Position numbers and translations under genes: made by a program. This document shows, piece after piece, positions 38,651 to 48,644 of a stretch of 64,000 bases of DNA. The stretch is from Rickettsiales endosymbiont of Stachyamoeba lipophora (lineage in GTDB: Bacteria > Pseudomonadota > Alphaproteobacteria > Rickettsiales > 33-17). The stretch's first letter is position 1. Each line of letters begins with the position of its first letter. The stretch spans positions 1,339,501-1,403,500 of the forward strand of contig NZ_CP033611.1 of assembly GCF_003932735.1 (NCBI RefSeq), written 5' to 3'. The notes under the pieces are model-generated. The model worked only from the letters and a program-made list of their open reading frames with translations, ran no database searches and was not told the origin of the DNA.

Positions 38651-40048
38651 TTAAAAGTGAATTGCTCTTCCGTAAGCTGCCAGCACTGATTCATGCATCA
38701 TTTCAGACATGGTAGGATGAGGGAAGACAGTATGCATTAAATCTTCTTCAGTACCTTCCATAGTTTTAGCAATTGCATAACCTTGAATCATTTCAGTTAC
38801 TTCGGCACCAATCATATGTGCACCTAGTAGCTCGCCGGTTTTAGCATCAAAAATAGTTTTAACCAACCCTTCAGGCTCACCCATAGCAATTGCTTTACCG
38901 TTAGCCATAGCTGGAAACTTACCAACCTTAATACTAAGCCCTAGTTCTTTTGCCTTGCTTTCGGTAATACCAATGCTTGCGATTTGTGGATGAGTATAAA
39001 TACACCCAGGAATATTTTCTTTTTTCATAGGATGCGGTTTTAGCCCGGCAATATGCTCGGCTGCAATGATACCCTCATGAGATGCTTTATGTGCAAGCCA
39101 TGGAGCGCTAGCTACGTCACCAATGGCATAAATACCGGCGTCATCTGTTTGTAAGTAAGGATTAGTGAGAATAGAATTACGGTTATCCACCTTAACTTTG
39201 GTATTTTCAAGGCCAATATTTTCTGAATTAGCAACCACGCCAATTGCCATAATTATATTATCTACAGTTAGTTGTTCTTGTTTACCGTTAATTTCAAACG
39301 TGGCTTTAACGTTATCTTTTCCTTTTTCAAATTTCTTTAAACTTACATTGGTATGAATTGTAATTCCTTGTTTTTCGTAAGCTTTATGGGCCATTTGAGC
39401 AATTTCAGTATCTTCGGTAAGTAAAATACGATCCATGGCTTCAAGAATAGTAACTTTAGCACCGAGTGCATTATAAAAATTAGCAAATTCTACTCCAATT
39501 GCGCCACTTCCTACCACAATCATACTTTTTGGCATTTTAGTAGGCACCATTGCTTCTTTATAGGTTAATATCAACTTGCCATCTGGTTCAAATCCTGGAA
39601 TTACTTTGGCTCTGGCGCCAGTGGCTATGATGATATTTTTAGCTTGTAAGGTGTTAACCACCCTGCCATCCTTACTAACTTCAATTTGCTTGTTTTTAAG
39701 AATTTTTGCAAAGCCGTCTATAACGGTTACCTTATTCTTTTTTAACAAATGTCCAATTCCAGTTGAAAGCTGTTTTGCAACATTTCTTGATCTTTCAACA
39801 ATTTTAGTAATATCAAAACTTACCTTTTCGGCTTTTAAACCAAACTCATCTGCATGTTGCAAATAATGAAAAATTTCTGCACTTCTGAGTAAAGCCTTAG
39901 TAGGTATACATCCCCAATTAAGACAAATACCACCTAGGTGATTTGCTTCTACTATCGCAGTTTTTAGTCCGAGCTGAGCGGCTCTAATTGCTGCTACATA
40001 TCCGCCAGGGCCTGCACCTATTACTACTACATCAAAATTTTCTGCCAT
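38651..40048 (-). CDS. lpdA: Dihydrolipoyl dehydrogenase (E3)
   Basis: A 465-residue FAD enzyme that reoxidises lipoyl groups of 2-oxoacid dehydrogenase complexes. It has the N-terminal FAD site VVIGAGPGGYVAAIRAAQLG, the redox-active disulfide in GGICLNWGCIPTKALL, an NAD-binding GSGAIGVEFANFYNALG, a second FAD motif YAIGDVA, and the C-terminal catalytic HPHPTMSEMMHE. Full length. It follows pdhC by 16 bp, so it is the E3 of the pyruvate dehydrogenase complex; pdhA and pdhB are not in the window. Confidence 0.96.
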   Translation of the reverse strand: MAENFDVVVIGAGPGGYVAAIRAAQLGLKTAIVEANHLGGICLNWGCIPTKALLRSAEIFHYLQHADEFGLKAEKVSFDITKIVERSRNVAKQLSTGIGHLLKKNKVTVIDGFAKILKNKQIEVSKDGRVVNTLQAKNIIIATGARAKVIPGFEPDGKLILTYKEAMVPTKMPKSMIVVGSGAIGVEFANFYNALGAKVTILEAMDRILLTEDTEIAQMAHKAYEKQGITIHTNVSLKKFEKGKDNVKATFEINGKQEQLTVDNIIMAIGVVANSENIGLENTKVKVDNRNSILTNPYLQTDDAGIYAIGDVASAPWLAHKASHEGIIAAEHIAGLKPHPMKKENIPGCIYTHPQIASIGITESKAKELGLSIKVGKFPAMANGKAIAMGEPEGLVKTIFDAKTGELLGAHMIGAEVTEMIQGYAIAKTMEGTEEDLMHTVFPHPTMSEMMHESVLAAYGRAIHF

Positions 40049-40064
40049 AAATTATACTTCTTTT

Positions 40065-41345
40065 TTAAATTAACATGCTTAATGGATTTTCAATATGACG
40101 CTTGAAAGCTTGTAAGAAATTTGCCCCCACTGCGCCATCTACCACTCTATGATCACAAGAAAGTGTAACTTCCATGGTAGTGGCTATTTTTACTTCGCCA
40201 TTCTGAACAATGGCTTTTTCGCTGCTTGATCCTACTGCTAAAATACAGCTTTGAGGTGGATTAATAATAGCATTAAAGTTTTTAATTCCATACATACCAA
40301 GGTTAGAAATGCTAAACCCACCACCTTGGAATTCATGTGGTTGAAGTTTGTTTTGCTTGGCTCTGCTTGCTAAATCTTTCATTTCATTAGAAATATGGCT
40401 CAAAGATTTGAAATCAGCATTTTTAATAATTGGAGTGATTAATCCGCCGTCAATTGCTACTGCAATCGAAATATCTACATTGTTATATTTTAAAATTGCC
40501 TCTTCAGTCCAGCTAGCATTAGCATCCGGTACAGCTTTTAATGCAAGAGCTACAGCTTTAATGACCATATCGTTGACTGAGATTTTAAAGGCAGGGTTAT
40601 CTTTATCTGTGGAATTATTTAGCTCAGTTCTAAGTTGTAGTAACTTATCGACGATACATTCAACTGATAAATAAAAATGCGGAACGGTTTGCTTAGATTC
40701 CAGTAAACGCTTAGCAATAACTTTGCGCATATTATTATTAGGAATTTTAGTGTATTCCTCGGCAATTCTTCCTGTTGTTAATTGAGAGGTGGTTTGCTTG
40801 GCTGAAGTTGCGCTAAGATTTTTAGAAGCTGGACCATTATTTAAAGCAGCTAATACATCATCTTTTATGATTCTTCCATGTGGGCCGGAACCATCAATAG
40901 TTTTAAGTTCAACTTTTTCTTGCTCTGCAATTCTGCGTGCTAAAGGCGAAGCAAAAACTCTATCACCAGCTGTGCTGATTAAAGGTTGGACTGCTTGAGA
41001 GATGCTATTAGAAGCTGGTTGTAATGGCGCTTCAGCTTTAGTAGGAGCTTGAATATCATTAGCAGCATTGTTGCTATAATTTGTAAGTGATGAGGTATCT
41101 TCACCTTCTTCAAGTAATAAGGCAATAAGTTGATTTACTGGAACATTATCAGTTTTTTCTTGTACTAAGATTTTTCCAATAATTCCTTCATCAACTGCTT
41201 CTACTTCCATGGTGGCTTTATCTGTTTCAATTTCAGCTATAACGTCACCAGGGCGTACCTTGTCTCCTTCCTTTTTTAGCCATCTAGCAAGGTTGCCCTC
41301 AGTCATAGTAGGGGAGAGAGCAGGCATCAAAATTTCAATCGGCAT
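40065..41345 (-). CDS. pdhC: Pyruvate dehydrogenase E2, dihydrolipoamide acetyltransferase
   Basis: A 426-residue acetyltransferase core subunit. One N-terminal lipoyl domain has its Lys in ETDKATMEVEAVDEG. A Ser/Ala/Pro-rich linker follows, then an E1/E3-binding domain (SPLARRIAEQEKVE, DGSGPHGRIIKDDV) and the catalytic domain ending in SCDHRVVDGAVGANFL with the active His and Asp. A second linker rich in Thr/Gln separates the last two. Short two-domain E2 with one lipoyl domain is normal for alphaproteobacteria. It heads the pdhC-lpdA pair. Confidence 0.95.
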   Translation of the reverse strand: MPIEILMPALSPTMTEGNLARWLKKEGDKVRPGDVIAEIETDKATMEVEAVDEGIIGKILVQEKTDNVPVNQLIALLLEEGEDTSSLTNYSNNAANDIQAPTKAEAPLQPASNSISQAVQPLISTAGDRVFASPLARRIAEQEKVELKTIDGSGPHGRIIKDDVLAALNNGPASKNLSATSAKQTTSQLTTGRIAEEYTKIPNNNMRKVIAKRLLESKQTVPHFYLSVECIVDKLLQLRTELNNSTDKDNPAFKISVNDMVIKAVALALKAVPDANASWTEEAILKYNNVDISIAVAIDGGLITPIIKNADFKSLSHISNEMKDLASRAKQNKLQPHEFQGGGFSISNLGMYGIKNFNAIINPPQSCILAVGSSSEKAIVQNGEVKIATTMEVTLSCDHRVVDGAVGANFLQAFKRHIENPLSMLI

Positions 41346-41477
41346 AAATAACTTAATCCTAAATAGTTGATTTTAAAGGTTATTAAATAATGAAGATTAC
41401 AGCCAAAAAATCAAGGAAAATTCAAAAATAGAAGTAAAATAATTGAACTATTTACACAAATAGGTTAAATGGTTAAT

Positions 41478-41510
41478 AACCAGCCGCTAATTGGCTAGTC
41501 GGTTGCTGGA
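41478..41510. other. Imperfect hairpin upstream of pdhC
   Basis: An outer stem CCAGC/GCTGG encloses an inner CGCTA/TAGtCG stem. It sits about 135 bp ahead of the pdhC start on the minus strand and may be a leader structure or the end of an upstream transcript. The rest of 41346-41768 shows no gene. Confidence 0.25.
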
Positions 41511-41768
41511 TGTTAAGTTAATTTTAACTATTTTATTTAGAAATGGGCTGAATAAACAAAAGCTCAAGTATTAATACAATATAATTTACATCTTAAGCGC
41601 CCTTGCTAGCTTAAAGGCAAAGGGGATTTAGTTTATTTTAGCTCGTATATTTATGCTTGTTAGTGTAGCGGTTGCTGTTATAGACCTTAAGGCCAGTAAT
41701 ATAGTTTATTTTTTATCCATATATTTTTTACTAATATTATAAAGTCGCCTGAAGTAGGAGAAAGGATC

Positions 41769-42898
41769 ATGAGACGGAATATTTTTATCTACGGTTTTTC
41801 GATATTTTCAATGTTTTTTGGTTCGGGTAATTTAGTTTTTCCTCTACAAATGGGCATAGAGACAGGCAACCGATAGTTTTTTGGGTTTTTAGGTTTATTA
41901 TTAACAGGGGTGGTCCTACCATTTTTAGGATTTTTGGTTATTAAACTTCATAAGGGAGATTGTAATAAATTTTTTGCGGAAGCTGGTAATATAGCCAAAA
42001 TATTATTACCTTTTATTATTTTATCATTATTAAGATCATTTGGAGTAGTTCCTAGATGCATAACGGTGAATTAAATATATTCTGCCTGATATTCCATTAT
42101 TTGCTTTTAGTGCAGTGTTTTGTGAGGCTTGCTTTCTAGTTTGTCTTAGAGATCGTTTAATGATTTCAATCTTAGGAAAATGGCTGGCCCCTATATTGCT
42201 AATTGGGCTGATATTTTTAATAGTTTTAGGTGTTATCCAAGCTCCTGTGGAAGCAGAAATTATCCAAAAGTCTCTAACGGCCTTTCCAATAGGTTTTTTT
42301 AGAGGCTATCAAACGATGGACTTATTTGCTGCCTTTTTCTTCTCAGCCTTAGTCTTTAACCAGCTACAATCTCTATCTAACCATAAAATAGATGAGAAAG
42401 CTATTAATAGCAGCGCATTAAAATCAAGTTTAATAGGAGCAAGCTTGCTTGCATTAATCTATATTGGATTTATATTTTTAGGTGCTCATTATTTATAAAT
42501 CAATTGTAGTTGATACTACAATTGAGATGATTTTACCTACTATTGCGGGTCATTTAATGGGTTGGGCAACTATTCTGATCAGTATAATATTGATTCTTTC
42601 TTGTTTTACTACGGCGGTTGCGCTTAATAATATTTATGCCAGATATCTTACAGAGATATTACGTTTAAGAGAAAATGTATTTCCTGTAATATTATTAGTA
42701 ACTACTTCTATAGCCTGCTTCATGTTTTTATTAGACTTTCAAGGTATCGCTGGATTTTTTGGTCCTTGTTTAGAGTTGTTATATCCTGGATTAATTGTGC
42801 TTACTATCTTATTGATTTTGGTAAAAGGTCATACAAGGTTTAAAGCTATTATATTTTATGTGATAGTGGCATTTATGGCTTATAGAAAATATTTTTAA
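41769..42898 (+). pseudogene. brnQ: Broken branched-chain amino acid carrier BrnQ
   Basis: The remains of a LIVCS-family Na+/branched-chain amino acid symporter. The start is good (GGAGAAAGG ribosome site, then IYGFSIFSMFFGSGNLVFPL), but a TAG at 41874 interrupts it. The same frame continues to GDCNKFFAEAGN and SFGVVPRCITV, then stops near 42073. Other frames carry on with VFCEACFLVCLRDRLMIS, RGYQTMDLFAAFFFS (42115-42498) and IEMILPTIAGHLMGWATI to the end (to 42898). At least one nonsense and two frameshift lesions are needed. The strong ribosome site suggests recent loss. Confidence 0.85.
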
Positions 42899-42905
42899 AT
42901 AAAAT

Positions 42906-42943
42906 AAAGCCGCCCTAATGCATTGGGTAAGTAGGGCGGCTTT
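42906..42943. terminator. Strong GC-rich bidirectional terminator
   Basis: A perfect 11-bp stem aaagccgccct / agggcggcttt with a 16-nt loop. It ends the brnQ remnant on the plus strand and the LRR-like gene on the minus strand. Confidence 0.8.
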
Positions 42944-42948
42944 GTCAG

Positions 42949-43557
42949 TTATAAGCTTCTGTGCCTTTTATGTGGCTCATCTATTTTGTCTCTTATTTTG
43001 TTTGTCGCTAATGATGGCTGTGTTATCTGCTGCCATGATGAGGTTGTTGTTGGACGTGCGGCTGATAAAAATGAGTTGTTCAGTTCATTATCAAACGTAT
43101 AGATGATTCCTTTTTTATTGCAAATTTGAGCTATGCGATGCTCGATTTGATCATCAATATTGGTATTATATAAGTTAAGGGTAGCAAGGTAGCATTCTTT
43201 ATTGCCAAGTGTAGTAATAAATTCATTGACTGCAGCTTCATTGATATCATCAAAGCTTAAAGTTAAATTTGTTAAATTGCCATGTTTAATAAGCTGAGTG
43301 ATTGCTAATAAATGCTCTTCGGTTAACCCGAACTCTTTATATTCCAAAGATACTAAGCTATCTTGATACTTTTCAATGTCATTAAATAGCTCATCTAATA
43401 TTTTATCTGATTCAACATCACCTCCATCTAAATTAAACTCTTTAATAGCTATTTTTAATTTATAATCGGTGGCAGCTAAATTGGGCCAGCAATTAACTAT
43501 TTGGCGCCATTCCTTATAATTAGTCACAGGGGTATTTTTTAACATAATATTTACCAT
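42949..43557 (-). CDS. Small LRR-like protein
   Basis: A 202-residue protein with two to three leucine-rich-repeat-like units in the middle: DSLVSLEYKEFGLTEEHLLA, LTNLTLSFDDINEAAVNEFI and LATLNLYNTNIDDQIEHRI. These match the ribonuclease-inhibitor spacing seen in the larger LRR protein at 20890. The C-terminal 50 residues are polar and disordered. There is no signal peptide or membrane segment. Function is unknown; it may be a truncated relative of LRR effectors. The neighbouring 321-aa gene upstream has a similar polar tail. Confidence 0.55.
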   Translation of the reverse strand: MVNIMLKNTPVTNYKEWRQIVNCWPNLAATDYKLKIAIKEFNLDGGDVESDKILDELFNDIEKYQDSLVSLEYKEFGLTEEHLLAITQLIKHGNLTNLTLSFDDINEAAVNEFITTLGNKECYLATLNLYNTNIDDQIEHRIAQICNKKGIIYTFDNELNNSFLSAARPTTTSSWQQITQPSLATNKIRDKIDEPHKRHRSL

Positions 43558-43819
43558 ATTGAAGTATATATTAACATCTTATGATGTTTTTAAAAAATTA
43601 GCAATGTAAAATAAAACATTCATAAGAACTAATAATATAATTAATTTCAGCTAAATTTAAGCTATAGGCGCTAAGCTGTAAGAGTTAGAGGAAAAGGAGT
43701 ATTTAAGACGGTTATAATAATGATGTATAATTAATTTCATCAATCCAGCAGGAGGCTGATGACATAGCAGGAATGGATATCGCCAGCAAGTACATAAGCG
43801 TTAATACTTGATGAGTATC

Positions 43820-44785
43820 TTATAGCATAATAATAGGCGGAGAAGAAAAGGAGCGTTGTCTTTGGTTGCGTATAGTAGTTGAGAATCCGTCCGGTTGAGG
43901 GCTCTTTTTTTCTTTATTAGTAACGTTTTGAGGTGTGATAGATGTAGATATTTCTATAGGTTTTTTGCTCTTTTGTATCATAGTAGTAAAGCTTTTAGGA
44001 GAAGAGGAGGAAGTTGGTTTTGTAATTGGTTGGTTCTCTATAATTTCGTTATCGTTGTTAGTAAATTTATGGTTGTTCGGTGCATTATCCGCACTTATTA
44101 AGGTTCTAGGTGTTTGTATACTTTCTAGTGGAGCTTGAATTTTCTTAGCTGCATATAACTCTAAGAGTCCTCCTTCAAGGTAAATGCTATATTGCTCATT
44201 AATATCAATGTTATCAGCAATAATGGTTAGGTTTCTTTGGAATGGTTTATTTATCCCGTTAGTTTTTATGGCAGCAAGTATATCAGCTTTTATTTCAACA
44301 TCTTGGCCTAAAGCCACTAGTACCAGATCTTTATATAACAGAATGGATTTATGAAAAGAAATACATTTTGGCAATTCACCTGAATTGACCTTTTGTACGT
44401 GTCTTTCAAGATTTTCATATTTAGTTAAATTAAGGGTATTACAGTAATATGCTTCGTTTAAATTTGGTATAATTTTATTGTTATCTGTTATTGCTAAATC
44501 AACTAATATTTTTTCTTTGAAACTATTATCTTGTTTGCTTGGGGGCAATGTGATTTTGCCTGTTGCTACTAATAGTACCGGGGTGTTTTCTAAATCAATC
44601 CAGCATTGGCTGAGGTCAATTTCTTGAGCAATAATCACTAAACTAGCTTTTCCTCTGGATTCAAGTTCATCAGTAGGAGCATAAATACGTCCTGTTATTA
44701 CAATTTTTTTGTTAAAATTAATAATCCTTACGTCATCGGTAATTGTTAGATTATGAAGCTCAGTAGCGCGAGTAAAATAAACCAT
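43820..44785 (-). CDS. Hypothetical protein with repetitive beta-strand N-part
   Basis: A 321-residue protein I do not recognise. Residues 1-220 alternate short beta-like strands with Asp/Asn turns, several similar in pattern (VRIINFNKKIVITGRIYAP, LVIIAQEIDLSQCW, LLVATGKITLP, LTIIADNIDINE, LELYAAKKIQAP). This suggests a polymer-like or beta-helix fold of about 20-25 residues per turn. The C-terminal 100 residues are Ser/Thr/Pro/Lys-rich and probably disordered. There is no signal peptide. Secreted or surface use is possible, not shown. Nothing is seen in 43558-43819 or 44786-45177. Confidence 0.5.
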   Translation of the reverse strand: MVYFTRATELHNLTITDDVRIINFNKKIVITGRIYAPTDELESRGKASLVIIAQEIDLSQCWIDLENTPVLLVATGKITLPPSKQDNSFKEKILVDLAITDNNKIIPNLNEAYYCNTLNLTKYENLERHVQKVNSGELPKCISFHKSILLYKDLVLVALGQDVEIKADILAAIKTNGINKPFQRNLTIIADNIDINEQYSIYLEGGLLELYAAKKIQAPLESIQTPRTLISADNAPNNHKFTNNDNEIIENQPITKPTSSSSPKSFTTMIQKSKKPIEISTSITPQNVTNKEKKSPQPDGFSTTIRNQRQRSFSSPPIIML

Positions 44786-45177
44786 AGAAATCTCTTGAGG
44801 GGGTTGAGATTTAAAAACAAAATCCGGAAGATTCTAAGGGAATAAATCTACTTGTCAAACAATCTAGCTTGCAAATAGTAAGGATTATTTTTTGCCTACT
44901 TTATATATAATCAATAGTAGTTGTGTCTTGTATTCTAAGTGAATTTAAAATTGAATATTTAATCAGTGGTTTATTGTATTCTCTTAAATAAACCGACATT
45001 TTGAATTTTAATTAATTGGTGATAGGAAAGAATATTAAAAAACCAATTACTTATTTTATACCAGAAAATTAGCAATATACTGCTTAATAAAGCTATAAAC
45101 TAGGTTGAGGGAAATGAGAGGGTAAGTTTGTTATCTAATATAAATATACTAAATACTCATTTGAGGTAATTGATTCG

Positions 45178-45699
45178 TTAGGTTTTGTGTTTTAACATCC
45201 GTAATATTTTGCCATCTTGTAGGTTGTTTATTACTTTAAACCCATTATTTTTATAAGCTTTTACAGCTAAAGTATTTACTGCTTCTACATCAACAAAACA
45301 TGCTTTAAATTTTTTTAAAATAAATTTTTTTAAAAACTTATTAATTACAATAGTGCCTAAGCCGTTACCTATAAATTGTTCTTCGCCAATGAATATATCA
45401 AGGGTTGCCAATGATGTTGGTAAGTTCTCTAGTTTAATATTATATTCTCTTTCAAAATCATAAGCATTGTAAAATTGGATATAGCCTATTGGCAGATCAT
45501 CTAGATAAATAATAAAGGCATATATTAGCTTTTTAATTCCATTTTCTAACTTATAGCCTTCTATGTAAGTACTATATTTTTCTGTTATAAGTTCTTTTGT
45601 CCATTGAATATTAGGGTCCCAAAAAGCTTTAACATGCGGAGCTTTTAGCCATTTTAGCAGTAATGGGAAATGATCTTGCCTAATAGGTATAAATTTTAT
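45178..45699 (-). pseudogene. GNAT acetyltransferase lacking a start codon
   Basis: An uninterrupted frame encodes a full GNAT (RimJ/AAC(6')-like) acetyltransferase: IPIRQDHFPLLLKWLKAP, HVKAFWDPNIQWTKELI, GYIQFYNAYDFERE, LATLDIFIGEEQFIGNGLGT (acetyl-CoA loop) and AVKAYKNNGFKVI. No ATG, GTG or TTG occurs in frame before the conserved N-terminus; an ATA (45697-45699) sits where the start is expected. The only in-frame ATG (45409-45411) would remove more than half the domain. Either the start is lost or an unusual codon is used. Confidence 0.65.
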
Positions 45700-45927
45700 T
45701 GAACGGTTTAAATAATTGAAAAATGATGAGTTGAGTTGCTTTGATATATATTGGCCTATTTTGTTAAAGTAGGGTGGGTTACCAGTGATTATTAATTTTA
45801 ATTCAGAATAATATATTATAATTTAGTAACCCAGATGAAAAATAAGTTTTTATCACTAAATTTAGAACTTGCTAATTGATTAGCAAAAAATAATCTAGAA
45901 CAATGCAATATTAATCAAGATATAGAA

Positions 45928-46620
45928 ATGAATATTCTGTGTATTACTCATGCTGATTTTGAAACACCTGGAATTATTGAAAGCTGGGCTCAAGCCTTAG
46001 GGTATAATTTTACTATTTGCCGGCCATATAAGGGGGACAATTGTTCGGAGTATAATAATTTTGATTTTTTAATAATAATGGGAGGTCCTCAAAACGCTCT
46101 TAAGATGCAAGAATCTCCTTATTTGGAAGCTGAAATTAAATTGATTGCTCAAGCAATAAAGCGACATAAAATTGTTTTAGGATTTTGTTTGGGTGCCCAA
46201 TTAATTGGGGAAGCATTGAATGCTAAAACAGAACATAGTCCAGAAAAAGAGATCGGAGTTTTCCCTATTGCTTTAACTCCAGAAGCCCAGGATGACTATG
46301 TATTTAAAGGGATGAATAAAGAGTTTTCAGCCATTCATTGGCATAAAGATATGCCGGGACTTACTACCAATTCAGTTATACTAGCTTATAGTAAGGGTTG
46401 TCCAAGGCAAATCATTCGTTATGGAACCAATATTTATGGATTGCAGTGCCATTTGGAGATCACTAAAGAGGGTATAAAAGATTTAATCGAAGCTTGTCCT
46501 CAAGATTTAAGTCTTAGTAAATTTACTCAAACTAAAGACGAATTGTTAAAGCAAGATTTTGAAAATATTAATCAAATGATGTTAGTTATTTTAAATCGTT
46601 TAGTTTTTAACCAGGAATAA
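45928..46620 (+). CDS. GMP-synthase-like class I glutamine amidotransferase
   Basis: A 230-residue stand-alone class I glutamine amidotransferase domain. The nucleophile is Cys87 in VLGFCLGAQLIGEAL, the oxyanion segment is IIMGGPQNALK, and the His-Glu pair lies in YGLQCHLEIT. Relatives act as amidotransferases or gamma-glutamyl hydrolases on small metabolites. There is no synthetase domain, so it is not GuaA itself. It stands just upstream of a broken cyclase gene (8 bp gap) and may have formed a catabolic pair with it. The substrate is unknown. Confidence 0.85.
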   Translation: MNILCITHADFETPGIIESWAQALGYNFTICRPYKGDNCSEYNNFDFLIIMGGPQNALKMQESPYLEAEIKLIAQAIKRHKIVLGFCLGAQLIGEALNAKTEHSPEKEIGVFPIALTPEAQDDYVFKGMNKEFSAIHWHKDMPGLTTNSVILAYSKGCPRQIIRYGTNIYGLQCHLEITKEGIKDLIEACPQDLSLSKFTQTKDELLKQDFENINQMMLVILNRLVFNQE

Positions 46621-46628
46621 GGAATAAA

Positions 46629-47340
46629 ATGTTATCCAAGCATAATCTGCTATTTTCAGTTTTTGATTTAACTCATACTAATTGCTTCTGAGATACCTAC
46701 CTGGGATGGAGGCTGTGGATTTGAGCATGAAATAACTAATGATTATCATGAGTGCTCCAGTATAACAAAATTTCATACGCAAGCAATAAGAGCTTTAGGA
46801 GGAATCGGAACGCATATAGATGCGCCACTTCATTGCATACCAAACGGTAAGGCCATTGATAAGTTATCTTTAGAGCGGTTGATAGTACCGGGTATAGTGA
46901 TAGATATTGCCTCAAGAGTTCATGAGACCGATAGTTTAAGTTGCGAAGATGTTTTAGAATTTGAAAAACTATATGGTATCATTCCTGCAGATAGTCTGGT
47001 TTTGCTTTATACCGGTTGGGATAAATTTTGGACAGAACCAGAAAAATATCGGAATAATTATAATTTTCCAAGCATTTCGAAAGAAGCCGCTAAGCTTTTG
47101 CTAAAGCGTTAAATAGTAGGAATAGGTATTGATACTCTTTCACCTGATCGCCCTAGTGATGATTTTCCGGTACATCAAATTTTACTCGAGGCAGATAAGT
47201 ATATTATAGAAAATGTAGCCAATGCCAAAGCTTTATTGCCAGTCGGTAGCTATATATGTGTTTTGCCTATGAAAATAAAAGATGGTACGGAAGCTCCAAT
47301 TAGATTAATTGGGCTGGTGTTTAATAATAATATTAAATAA
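46629..47340 (+). pseudogene. Broken cyclase/arylformamidase-family gene
   Basis: Reading across frames gives a complete metal-dependent cyclase (KynB-like) protein: VFDLTHT, then after a one-base shift near 46680 IASEIPTWDGGCGFEHEI, GGIGTHIDAPLHCIP (the HxGTHxDxPxH metal motif in variant form) and VLLYTGWDKFW. A TAA at 47110-47112 follows, then the same frame continues with IVGIGIDTLSPDRPSDD and IRLIGLVF to the end. One frameshift and one nonsense lesion make it a likely pseudogene. It lies directly after the amidotransferase. Confidence 0.85.
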
Positions 47341-47383
47341 TGAATAGTGTTGTAGAGCTATTAACTCAAGTCTGGATTGTAAC

Positions 47384-47989
47384 TTATTCCTTGAGCAAGC
47401 TTTTAAGCCTAAAAGGATTTATGATATGCCCAGTATTATTAAGGGTAATTAGTTTTCCATCTAATTTATCGGCTATGAATTTAGCATTTTCTAGGTTTAC
47501 AATCCAATCTTTATTACCATGAATAATGGTAGCATTAACTTTAATATTTTCTATTGAAAATGGATATTTTAAAAAATGAAACCAATATTTTATATTTTTT
47601 AAACTCCAATTAGTACTAGGGAGAAGTTTAATATAATAAAGAGTTTTTAAGAGTACATTAATAAATTGTTCTGGTAACGAGTAAATAATTCTTCTTAAAA
47701 ATTTAAAAGTTTTTACTTCCATCCCATAAGGAAAAGTTGAGGTTTTATGTATAAAAAAAGGTGAACTAATTAAATAAAGTTTGTTAACCGTAATATGATT
47801 TTCAGCAAGTAACCTCAGTAAGATTCTACCGCCTAAACTATAACCTATGGCTATATTATATTCTCCCTTCACTTGCTGCTTAAGTTCCTTGTAAGAAGAG
47901 CATCCCATATAATCTTTATATTCATAATCAATATCTATGACTTTATAAACATTACCAAGTAAGTATCCGCTTAAAAATATATTAGGCAT
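47384..47989 (-). CDS. Alpha/beta hydrolase, possibly BioH-like
   Basis: A 201-residue small alpha/beta hydrolase. The nucleophile elbow is IAIGYSLGGRILLRLL with Ser in GYSLGG, the acid is in HGNKDWIVNLENA, and the catalytic His is in NTGHIINPF. The N-terminal segment is shortened relative to typical members. A stand-alone hydrolase of this size could be a BioH-type pimeloyl-ACP esterase, but no biotin genes are nearby and I would not assign it. Confidence 0.75.
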   Translation of the reverse strand: MPNIFLSGYLLGNVYKVIDIDYEYKDYMGCSSYKELKQQVKGEYNIAIGYSLGGRILLRLLAENHITVNKLYLISSPFFIHKTSTFPYGMEVKTFKFLRRIIYSLPEQFINVLLKTLYYIKLLPSTNWSLKNIKYWFHFLKYPFSIENIKVNATIIHGNKDWIVNLENAKFIADKLDGKLITLNNTGHIINPFRLKSLLKE

Positions 47990-48134
47990 TTTTTCTTCTA
48001 ATCCAGTTATGTAGGCTATATATAAATTATATCAAAATAATTTGGATGGATTAAAGGCTAAAATTAATTAAAAATAACTTGCTCAGTAGATTTTAAACCG
48101 AGATCGTAATTAAAACTTATGAAATAGCCGTAAT

Positions 48135-48644
48135 TTATTTAATTTGTTGAAGCGGTTTGATCGTGATATGATCTTTATGCCAATTTGCTTGGACCAGGGT
48201 ATTAACCTTTAAGGGTGTTTTTTCTGCTTGCTGGATTGTATAGTGGGTATTATCTTCGCATTCAATGTTATATTCATACATTACTATATTCTTGCTATGA
48301 ATTTTATCGTACATACTTCCAGGAATAGTTCCGGTAAAGGCCCCAATTGCTCCACCTCCTAATGCTCCTAATGCTATGTAGGTATTAATTACAGAGCTAC
48401 TGCATGCGGTAAATAGGCAAGCACCAATGGAGAAAGCAACACCAAAAAAACCCCCAGCTATTGCTCCGATACCTGCTCCAACGCCTGCTCCAACTTTAAT
48501 GCCTTGATTATATTTTATATTTTGCGAGGAAGCTTCTTCAACGGCGATTATCTTACAGGTTTTACTTTCAATTTTTGGTAATTGATGAGTACAGCTGTTA
48601 ATAGTTAAACTTAAAGAAATTACTAAACAATATAAAAAGCGCAT
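48135..48644 (-). CDS. Glycine-zipper lipoprotein
   Basis: A 169-residue predicted lipoprotein: signal peptide and lipobox TINSC. It has a glycine-zipper core (GAGVGAGIGAIAGGFFGV, then GALGGGAIGAFTGTIPGS) resembling the SlyB/17-kDa surface antigen class, and a polar C-terminal domain. Such proteins usually sit in the outer membrane. It is monocistronic. Confidence 0.75.
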   Translation of the reverse strand: MRFLYCLVISLSLTINSCTHQLPKIESKTCKIIAVEEASSQNIKYNQGIKVGAGVGAGIGAIAGGFFGVAFSIGACLFTACSSSVINTYIALGALGGGAIGAFTGTIPGSMYDKIHSKNIVMYEYNIECEDNTHYTIQQAEKTPLKVNTLVQANWHKDHITIKPLQQIK

